From: Acidimicrobiaceae bacterium
GTDB taxonomy: Bacteria; Actinomycetota; Acidimicrobiia; Acidimicrobiales; Palsa-688
Direction of reading: 5' to 3'
DNA length: 5,779 nt
Assembly: GCA_030838025.1 (NCBI GenBank)
Contig: JAUTXM010000333.1
Span: 1 to 5,779, forward strand
Shown piece after piece: positions 1-4,524 of the stretch; within the stretch, counting starts at the first letter, position 1, and each line of letters starts with the position of its first letter. The notes under the pieces are model-generated. The model was not told the DNA's origin and searched no databases. It saw only the letters and a program-made list of their open reading frames with translations. The position numbers and the translations under genes were made by a program.

Positions 1-349
1 TCAGCGGCGTGACCTCACGGGTGTTGGCCCACGAGGCGATCAACCCCGTGAAGGACTGGGCGCCGATGGCCTGCAGCCCCTTGAACCCCTGCAGCCCCAC
101 CTCGGTGCCGGTGAAAAACGACATCGAGAAGATCACGAAGATCATCCCGCCCCCGACGATCAGCGCCCCGGCGCCGATGGCGATGTCGCTCATGAGCGAG
201 AACACGATGCTCATGTAGCGGCGCCGGATCACCTTGCCGGTGAGGATGTCGCCGATGATGCGGAGGTAAAACGACAGCTGGCGGCCTGCCTCCTCCAGGA
301 GCCCGGTCGCCCCGGCAAGCGGTCCCGATCGGCGAAGGCGGGTGGCCAC
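1..349 (-). CDS. YrbE/MlaE-family ABC transporter permease B (partial, C-terminus off the left edge)
   Basis: This is the second permease of an Mce-type lipid importer; the family pairs with an MlaF/Mkl ATPase and Mce substrate-binding proteins to move lipids or sterols across the envelope. Only the first 116 residues are present. They show a basic N-terminus, an amphipathic stretch (LEEAGRQLSFYLRIIGDIL, about residues 18-36) typical of the interface helix of YrbE proteins, the RRRYMS motif, and a hydrophobic segment at about 56-78. The reading frame is the same as that of permease A: the stop of A (355-353) is followed by one ATC codon and then GTG, so translation must begin at or after this GTG. 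The next in-frame ATG would remove about 45 conserved-looking residues, so GTG is preferred although no strong ribosome binding site is visible. Translation is probably coupled to permease A. Family assignment is firm; the substrate is unknown. Confidence 0.9.
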   Translation of the reverse strand, partial: MATRLRRSGPLAGATGLLEEAGRQLSFYLRIIGDILTGKVIRRRYMSIVFSLMSDIAIGAGALIVGGGMIFVIFSMSFFTGTEVGLQGFKGLQAIGAQSFTGLIASWANTREVTPL

Positions 350-352
350 GAT

Positions 353-1135
353 CTACAGCTTCTGGGGTACCAGGGCGAAATACAGCGTGGTCATGACGAA
401 GTTGGCGAAGAAGAGCAGGATGAACGCCACGACGACGGCCTGGTTGACGGCGTCGCCCACGCCCTTCGGGCCGCCCTTGCAGTACAGGCCCTTGTAGCAC
501 GCGACCATGGCCGCAATCAGTCCGAACACGAACGCCTTGGCGAGTGCCGACCACAGATCGGCCAGCTGGGCCAGGGTCGTGAAGCCCGAGAAGTACGCCC
601 CGGCGGTCACGTGCTGCACCTGCACGTTGAAGATGAACCCGCCCGCCAGCCCGGCCACGCCGACCAACGAGACGAGGAGGAGGCTGACCGTCGCCGCGGC
701 CCACAGTCGGGGCGTGACCAGCCGGTGGATGGGATTGATGCCCATGACCTCCATGGCCGCGATCTCGTCGCGGATCTTGCGCGAGCCGATGTCGGCGGTC
801 ATGGCCGATCCGCCGGCGCCGGCGATCATGAGGGCCGCGGCCACCGGCGAGGCCTCGCGGACGATGGCGAGCAGCATGACCGCGCCGGTGGCAGACTGGG
901 CGCCCAGCTGCTGGTTGAGCGAGCCCACGTCCAGGGCGATCACCATGCCGAAGGGGATGGCGATCAGGATCACCGGCAGGCTGGTCACCTTGGCGATGAA
1001 CCAGCATTGGTCGATGTACTCCCGTTTCCAGTCTCGGACGCGGAAGGTGGCCCGGAGGCCCTCGAGGGCGACAGCGAACATGTTGCCGGTCTCGCGGACG
1101 AGGGTCTGGGGCTTGTTGGCAAACGTCGATGCCAT
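353..1135 (-). CDS. YrbE/MlaE-family ABC transporter permease A
   Basis: This is the first permease of the Mce/Mla lipid importer, an integral membrane protein of 260 residues, the usual length for the family. Hydrophobic segments lie at about residues 47-67, 93-110, 147-169, 197-213 and 233-253. The family hallmark cytoplasmic loop RDEIAAMEVMGINPIHRLVTPR occupies about residues 122-143; its Glu and the MEVMGINP core are the part known to contact the ATPase. A GTG at 1144 would add three residues, but AGGA (minus strand, 1149-1146) is one base from that GTG and ten from the ATG at 1135, so the ATG is preferred. An in-frame TAG lies just upstream. The gene is followed after three bases by permease B and preceded by the ATPase gene across a 156-bp gap, so all three form one operon. 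By family it works as a heteromer with permease B. The transported lipid cannot be told from sequence. Confidence 0.95.
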   Translation of the reverse strand: MASTFANKPQTLVRETGNMFAVALEGLRATFRVRDWKREYIDQCWFIAKVTSLPVILIAIPFGMVIALDVGSLNQQLGAQSATGAVMLLAIVREASPVAAALMIAGAGGSAMTADIGSRKIRDEIAAMEVMGINPIHRLVTPRLWAAATVSLLLVSLVGVAGLAGGFIFNVQVQHVTAGAYFSGFTTLAQLADLWSALAKAFVFGLIAAMVACYKGLYCKGGPKGVGDAVNQAVVVAFILLFFANFVMTTLYFALVPQKL

Positions 1136-1291
1136 CAGCGCCACGTCCTAGCGGGGCGGGTCCGGTCGGCGCTGTCCGGGCGTGCTGATTGCGCCCAGGC
1201 TGCCGATCCCGCCGACTCTTCCACTTCTGCCGGGCCCCCCCGGCCTGCTCGCGCCAGGGACACGCGGGGGCTCGATCGCATCAGCAAGCGG
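1136..1291 (-). other. 156-bp gap between ATPase and permease A genes
   Basis: No convincing coding frame is seen here: an in-frame TAG closes off any upstream extension of permease A. The stretch is very GC-rich and holds a perfect 6-bp stem hairpin at 1229-1244 with a run of seven G on the minus strand. The gap is large for an operon whose next junction is three bases long. Confidence 0.6.
1229..1244 (-). repeat. GC-only hairpin inside the importer operon
   Basis: On the minus strand the sequence is GCCGGG-GGGG-CCCGGC, a perfect 6-bp stem with a four-G loop, in the ATPase-permease gap. There is no T tract after it, so it is not a canonical terminator. It could lower readthrough, mark a processing point, or be a chance product of high GC. 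Function is not established. Confidence 0.4.
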
Positions 1292-2272
1292 TCAAACCGT
1301 CATGATCTTGTCGTCGGCGAAGTCGGCGGCAGTCCAGTTTTCGTTGTCATTCGCCATCTCGTCCATCCCGATCGGCCCCCGGGCTTGCCCGGCCAGGAAC
1401 TGGCGGATGATCGGGTTCCCGTCCGCCAGCATCTCGTCCTTGGACGCGAAGCGCACCAGGCCGGAGCGAAAGAGGATGCCCATGTACTCGGCCGTACGCA
1501 TGACTGAGGCGATGTTGTGGGTGATGATGAAAAATGTGGCCCCGGTCTTGGCTTGCACGTCGACCACCAGTTCGTCCAGGTACGCGACTCGGACCGGATC
1601 GAGACCCGAGTCAGGCTCATCGAACAACACGATCTCGGGGTCCATGACGAGTGCCCTTGCAAGGCCGGCGCGCTTCTTCATCCCTCCGGACACCTCACCG
1701 GGCGTCTTCTTCAGGTGGTCGAGCAGGCCCACCATCCCGGCCTTTTCGAGGACGATGTCGCGAATCTCCTTGTCGTGTTTCTTGGTGTGCTCCCGGAGCG
1801 GGAAGGCGATGTTGTCGAACAGGCTCATCGACCCGAACAGGGCGCCGTCCTGAAAGAGGACGCCGAACTTGCGTCGCACCCGGTACATGTCCTTCTCGCC
1901 CATGCCGACGGTCTGCTCACCGTCGACCCAGATCTCACCCGAGTCGGGGCGCAGCAGCCCGAGGATGTTCTTGAGCAACACCGACTTGCCAGTTCCCGAT
2001 GGACCGAGGATGGCGGTGATGTGCCCCTTGGGGACGTCGAAGCTGATGTCCTTGAGGACGGTGTGCGCGCCGAACGACTTGGTCACGTTGCGCAGGCAGA
2101 TGATCCCGTCGTCGGGCTGCCGGCTGGGCTGCGTGTTCGGCTGCCGGTTGGGCTGCCGGTCGGGGAACTGCCGGTCGGGGAACTGCGGCGTTTCGCCCTG
2201 CCCGTCCTGCCAACCACCACCCTGCCCTCGGTTCGGCCCAGCGATCGCCGGACCCCCCCTTCTACTAGCCAT
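1292..2272 (-). CDS. Mce-type ABC transporter ATP-binding protein (MlaF/Mkl family)
   Basis: This cytoplasmic ATPase powers the YrbE permeases encoded downstream. It has 326 residues. Visible motifs are Walker A GPSGTGKS (90-97), Q-loop Gln at 141 in LFQDGALF, ABC signature VSGGMKKRAGLARAL (194-208), Walker B IVLFDEP (214-220), D-loop SGLD (222-225) and switch His 252. The signature continuing as GGMKKR is typical of the MlaF/Mkl subfamily rather than of amino-acid or drug exporters. The catalytic domain starts near residue 58; before it is an unusual Gln/Pro/Asn/Arg-rich tail of short repeats. A C-terminal extension of about 25 acidic residues follows the domain. The start is the ATG at 2272, six bases after AGGGGGG; a GTG at 2302 would add ten residues but has no ribosome binding site. 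No catalytic residue is missing. Function is secure; substrate is not. Confidence 0.95.
   Translation of the reverse strand: MASRRGGPAIAGPNRGQGGGWQDGQGETPQFPDRQFPDRQPNRQPNTQPSRQPDDGIICLRNVTKSFGAHTVLKDISFDVPKGHITAILGPSGTGKSVLLKNILGLLRPDSGEIWVDGEQTVGMGEKDMYRVRRKFGVLFQDGALFGSMSLFDNIAFPLREHTKKHDKEIRDIVLEKAGMVGLLDHLKKTPGEVSGGMKKRAGLARALVMDPEIVLFDEPDSGLDPVRVAYLDELVVDVQAKTGATFFIITHNIASVMRTAEYMGILFRSGLVRFASKDEMLADGNPIIRQFLAGQARGPIGMDEMANDNENWTAADFADDKIMTV
2115..2188 (-). repeat. Short tandem repeats coding the ATPase N-terminal tail
   Basis: Four imperfect 12-bp units beginning ggctgc (2115-2126, 2127-2138, 2139-2150, 2151-2162) run into two perfect 15-bp copies of ctgccggtcggggaa (2153-2167, 2168-2182) and a partial third. 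In the protein these give RQPN/TQPS-type four-residue units and two QFPDR units. All unit lengths are multiples of three, so gain or loss of copies keeps the frame. Confidence 0.85.
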
Positions 2273-2278
2273 TACAAG

Positions 2279-2286
2279 CCCCCCTA
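2279..2286 (-). promoter_or_regulatory. Ribosome binding site deciding the ATPase start
   Basis: The minus strand reads TAGGGGGG followed by six bases and the ATG at 2272. It lies inside the reading frame that would open at the GTG at 2302, which is why the shorter protein is preferred. Confidence 0.65.
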
Positions 2287-2305
2287 AGGAATGTCTGGCC
2301 ACGGA

Positions 2306-2335
2306 AGTCTACCCAAGGGTAACCACGCCATGGTT
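2306..2335 (-). promoter_or_regulatory. Possible promoter and operator of the importer operon
   Basis: On the minus strand TAGACT (2311-2306) fits the TANNNT -10 pattern of actinobacterial promoters; a good -35 is not seen. Just upstream are two adjacent inverted repeats: TACCC-AA-GGGTA (2310-2321) and AACCA-CGCCA-TGGTT (2321-2335). The second would cover the -35 position. If transcription starts near 2299, the GTG at 2302 would not be transcribed, in line with the ATG start at 2272. This is a weak prediction from pattern alone. Confidence 0.3.
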
Positions 2336-2434
2336 GACGCCCCAGCCATGAATTTCCGACCTGAGCATGCCAATTGCCAGGCCCGCATACGACTATTCGG
2401 ACGTCTCGGTCGATGCGCCGTCATGGCCGGTCCG

Positions 2435-2457
2435 GTGGTTCGGCCAGTGGTTCGGCC
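2435..2457. repeat. 12-bp-period direct repeat
   Basis: The 11-base unit gtggttcggcc occurs at 2435-2445 and 2447-2457, separated by one base. It lies in non-coding sequence. No function can be assigned. Confidence 0.7.
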
Positions 2458-2534
2458 GGTGGCCTGCGTCGACCGTCGCGGGCGCCGTGGCGATGGCAGG
2501 GTAACCCGGAACGCCTTTGGTGCCGTCCTCCGAG

Positions 2535-2568
2535 AGGTGCCCCCCGGGCCGAAGCCGAGGCGGCACCT
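2535..2568 (-). ncRNA. Strong RNA hairpin with UUCG tetraloop (structured element or terminator)
   Basis: Read on the minus strand, 15 bases on each side pair around a TTCG loop closed by C-G, the arrangement known for exceptionally stable cUUCGg tetraloops. Twelve Watson-Crick pairs and one G-U pair form, with two mismatches. The outer seven pairs (AGGTGCC with GGCACCT) are perfect. On the plus strand the loop would be CGAA, so the minus strand is the likelier transcript. It lies 265 bases after the transglycosylase stop and about 260 bases before the ATPase start. No T tract follows, so it could be a U-less terminator, a leader structure, or part of a small RNA. Confidence 0.45.
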
Positions 2569-2833
2569 GCAAGTTAACGTTGTCTACTGGGCGTTCCGAG
2601 TCACCCTCGCCTCGCGCGCCTGCTCGAGGAAGGCGTGCGAGGTGCCACAAGTTGTCGCATACCGGCATGGTGCCCGTCAAGCGCCCTTTCGACGTCGTGA
2701 CCTGGCTATTCGCGCGTCCGTGCTGGTCAGGGGGGCGCGGAATTTTCGCGTTTGATCCATGAAACTTTGTCCGTTTTACCCCTTCGCGTCGATGATCCAG
2801 GGGGCACCCGGTCACCATCTGGTCGTCGCCGGC

Positions 2834-3640
2834 TCACCCGAAGCGCGGGCGCAGGCTCAACACGCCGCGGACATACAGCTGACTGACGGGGAGCACGCCG
2901 TAGCGCTGCAGGGTCCCGAACCCCTGGTAGTACGAGGCCACGGCACCGCATACCTGCCCGCCCGTCGCTCGCAGAAGGGAGCCAAGAAAAGCGGCCATCA
3001 TCCGGATATTGTCCGACGGCACGTTCAACTTGAGGTTGGTTCCGAGCGACTGGTTGACCCACACCGCCGTGGCGGGGAGCAGCTGGCCAATCCCGCGAGC
3101 GTCGTCGGGCGACACGGCGCTGTTCGTCCACCCCGACTCCTGCCAGGCTTCGGCCTCCATCAGGTCGACCGGCACCCCGTACGCCTTGGCCCACTTGGCG
3201 AACAGGGGGCGCAGCGCCAAGCGGGACGGGTCTCTCGTCAGCTCGGCCGGGAGCTGGCCCTTGGGGCCGGTGGGCGGCTGGTAGGTCGTGCAGAAGGTGC
3301 GCTCGGCCAAGCGCGGGTCAGCGGGGACACCGTGTTCGGACAGCGAACCACTCGGGGAGCGCTTGTTGGTGGCGGCGCCACCTTGGGGGCCCGGGGCGCC
3401 CACGGGTAGGTAGATGGTCCGCCCTGCCAGGAGCAGGTCGGAGAGCTTCATGTGGTTGGCCGACGCCAGCTGTCCCATCGTGACGCCGTAGCGCTGGGAC
3501 AGGCCCCACAGTGTGTCGCCCCGTTTGACCTTGATGGCCGGGCGCGACGCCGTGTGGCTGAAGCTGGCCTGGCCGGCCAAAAGTAGGGCGCCCACCGACA
3601 AGACGGCGGCGGCGGTTCGGAGGGGAGAAATTCGAGGCAT
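2834..3640 (-). CDS. Secreted LysM-domain lytic transglycosylase (SLT fold)
   Basis: This is a probable peptidoglycan-cleaving enzyme of 268 residues acting outside the membrane. Residues 1-34 form a signal peptide: basic MPRISPLR, a hydrophobic core (AAAVLSVGALLLAG), then a small-residue region; no lipobox cysteine is seen. A single LysM peptidoglycan-binding domain occupies about 36-80 (KVKRGDTLWGLSQRYG ... LLLAGRTIYLP). A Gly/Pro/Ser-rich linker (82-105) leads to a goose-lysozyme/SLT-type domain at about 150-245, with the catalytic Glu probably at 168 in WQESGW and the GIGQLLP motif at 183-189. Cys 117 and Cys 231 could form a disulfide. The start is the ATG at 3640, seven bases after GGAGAGAGGA; an ATG at 3673 would add eleven charged residues ahead of the signal peptide and is rejected. 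By domain make-up it cleaves the MurNAc-GlcNAc bond, and a role in wall growth or division is inferred. Confidence 0.92.
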   Translation of the reverse strand: MPRISPLRTAAAVLSVGALLLAGQASFSHTASRPAIKVKRGDTLWGLSQRYGVTMGQLASANHMKLSDLLLAGRTIYLPVGAPGPQGGAATNKRSPSGSLSEHGVPADPRLAERTFCTTYQPPTGPKGQLPAELTRDPSRLALRPLFAKWAKAYGVPVDLMEAEAWQESGWTNSAVSPDDARGIGQLLPATAVWVNQSLGTNLKLNVPSDNIRMMAAFLGSLLRATGGQVCGAVASYYQGFGTLQRYGVLPVSQLYVRGVLSLRPRFG

Positions 3641-3647
3641 GGAGGGG

Positions 3648-3657
3648 TCCTCTCTCC
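3648..3657 (-). promoter_or_regulatory. Ribosome binding site of the LysM-transglycosylase gene
   Basis: GGAGAGAGGA on the minus strand ends seven bases before the ATG at 3640. It is one of the best ribosome binding sites in the window and settles the start, which then places the signal peptide exactly at the N-terminus. Confidence 0.8.
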
Positions 3658-3668
3658 GCCGATCGGGG

Positions 3669-3697
3669 ACCATACACGTTCACTTCAGCCTCAGCAA
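3669..3697 (-). promoter_or_regulatory. Candidate promoter of the LysM-transglycosylase gene
   Basis: On the minus strand TTGCTG (3697-3692) and TATGGT (3674-3669) are separated by 17 bases, matching sigma-70-type spacing; the -10 matches the consensus at four of six bases and the -35 at three. Transcription would start near 3662, giving a leader of about 20 bases that contains the ribosome binding site. This is pattern-based only. Confidence 0.35.
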
Positions 3698-3719
3698 GCT
3701 CAACTTCAACACCAACCAC

Positions 3720-3740
3720 AAAGTTACCTTTAGTCACTTT
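3720..3740 (-). promoter_or_regulatory. Operator-like repeat upstream of the LysM-transglycosylase promoter
   Basis: The minus strand reads AAAGTGAC-TAAAG-GTAACTTT, an inverted repeat with seven of eight arm positions matching. The same bases also hold a direct repeat GTGAC-N5-GTAAC (3737-3723), a ten-base period that suits two side-by-side response-regulator subunits. The site is about 23 bases upstream of the candidate -35, a position suited to an activator. A further GTAAC lies on the plus strand at 3764-3768. The site sits between divergent genes and could act on either. Confidence 0.35.
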
Positions 3741-3813
3741 AGGGTCGTGAACGCATCTTTCATGTAACGACGTGCTCGATACGCGGCGGGCGCCCGGGTG
3801 AGACACTGGCATC

Positions 3814-4524
3814 GTGGATTCCTGGTCCCCGACGGGTCCCAACGATGCGCCCGGCGAGCGTTACCCGACCTATCCGACGGCACCGCCGACCTATCAACCC
3901 CCCGGGAGCTATGGCCCACCGCCGCCCGGCTACGGCCCGTCCCCGGGCTACGGCCCATCACCTGGCTATGGCCCACCGCCTGGCTACTGGCTGCCGTCGG
4001 GCCCGCCCCATAAGGGTGCGAGCCTTGGTCGGCCGCCGGCCGGCCCCGGGTCGCTGGCCGAGCCCTGGCGACGGTTGGTGGCGCGACTCCTCGACAACGT
4101 CATCCTGCTGCCCGTGACTGCCCTGGTCATAGCGGGGGCGATCGTCGGCGCGGCCCCGCATTTTGGCCCCCTCTTTCCGTCCTCGGACAACGCCTCCTCG
4201 TCCAATCGGACCCCGGGGTTCGTCTGGCTCGAGCTGACGATCGTCGTGGCTTCGTTGGCGCTCGGCGTGCTGTTCCTGTTCTACGACGCCTTCTGCACGG
4301 TTCGCTGGGGACGAACACCGGGCAAGGCGGTCCTGCACATCCGCCCACTCAAATCCGACGGCCGCCGGCTCGGGTGGGGTCCTGCGCTCGGTCGGGAGGC
4401 CCTCTTCCGGCTGTCCGGGGTTATCGGGATCATCGGTCTGCTCGATCCGCTGTGGTGCGTCTGGGATGCGCAGCGCCAGTGTCTGCACGACAAGGCGGTG
4501 TCGACGATCGTCGTTCAGGACTGA
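3814..4524 (+). CDS. RDD-family membrane protein with a Pro/Gly/Tyr-rich N-terminal tail
   Basis: The protein has 236 residues. Residues 1-82 are a low-complexity Pro/Gly/Tyr/Ser tail with three six-residue units GYGPSP, GYGPSP, GYGPPP at 39-56. The RDD domain follows: WRRLVARLLDN (85-95, with the Arg and Asp that name the family), hydrophobic segments at about 94-114, 137-158 and 198-216, the conserved GRTPGKAVLHIRPL (166-179), and the closing motif RQCLHDKAVSTIVV (221-234). The RDD family is widespread and of poorly defined function; some members are reported as ion antiporters, but nothing here shows that activity. Similar disordered tails are common in actinobacterial membrane proteins. 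The GTG at 3814 is chosen because an in-frame TGA lies at 3799-3801; a modest GGTGAG motif precedes it by eleven bases. The gene diverges from the transglycosylase and converges on the ThyX-like gene with a 10-bp overlap. Confidence 0.9.
   Translation: MDSWSPTGPNDAPGERYPTYPTAPPTYQPPGSYGPPPPGYGPSPGYGPSPGYGPPPGYWLPSGPPHKGASLGRPPAGPGSLAEPWRRLVARLLDNVILLPVTALVIAGAIVGAAPHFGPLFPSSDNASSSNRTPGFVWLELTIVVASLALGVLFLFYDAFCTVRWGRTPGKAVLHIRPLKSDGRRLGWGPALGREALFRLSGVIGIIGLLDPLWCVWDAQRQCLHDKAVSTIVVQD
3928..3987 (+). repeat. 18-bp coding repeat (GYGPSP units) in the RDD protein tail
   Basis: Three 18-bp units and the start of a fourth code Gly-Tyr-Gly-Pro-Ser/Pro-Pro. The units differ at third positions (for example ggctacggc versus ggctatggc), so the copies have diverged at silent sites while the peptide was kept. 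Confidence 0.8.

Larger units (their letters stand above)
2273..2833. other. 561-bp non-coding region between the ATPase and LysM-transglycosylase genes
   Basis: No frame here looks like a gene. The longest minus-strand frame (2818-2393) has many A/T third positions near its start and no recognisable domain. From right to left the region holds a lower-GC patch at about 2735-2785, a long UUCG hairpin at 2535-2568, a 12-bp direct repeat at 2435-2457, and the candidate operator/promoter at 2306-2335. It could include the 3' end of the transglycosylase transcript, the leader of the importer operon, or a small RNA. I did not recognise a known RNA family. Confidence 0.6.

Noticed and set aside
15..1007. 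Long minus-strand open frame across both permease genes
   Set aside because: It is out of frame with the two permeases, which have clear family motifs and membrane segments; its product is an Arg/Gly/His-rich sequence typical of an overlapping GC-rich frame.
2291..2755. A 154-codon plus-strand open frame through the same non-coding region
   Set aside because: Composition is Arg/Val-rich in the way expected of random GC-rich sequence, with no domain and no matching frame bias; it also runs over the candidate minus-strand promoter.
2735..2785. Lower-GC patch with a cgcggaattttcgcg near-palindrome, considered as a terminator or promoter
   Set aside because: The palindrome has only four to six pairs and no adjacent T run on the minus strand, and I could not pair a -35 with a -10 at proper spacing on either strand.
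2393..2818. A 141-codon minus-strand open frame beginning 15 bases after the transglycosylase stop
   Set aside because: Its early codons often end in A or T, unlike the strong G/C third-position bias of the neighbouring genes. It crosses the UUCG hairpin and the 12-bp repeat, has no ribosome binding site at a good distance, and shows no recognisable domain.
3641..3813. A cyclic-di-AMP (ydaO-type) riboswitch upstream of the wall hydrolase, as seen in other actinobacteria
   Set aside because: The space to the candidate promoter leaves a leader of about 20 bases, and I did not see the conserved ydaO core sequences in the 173-bp region.
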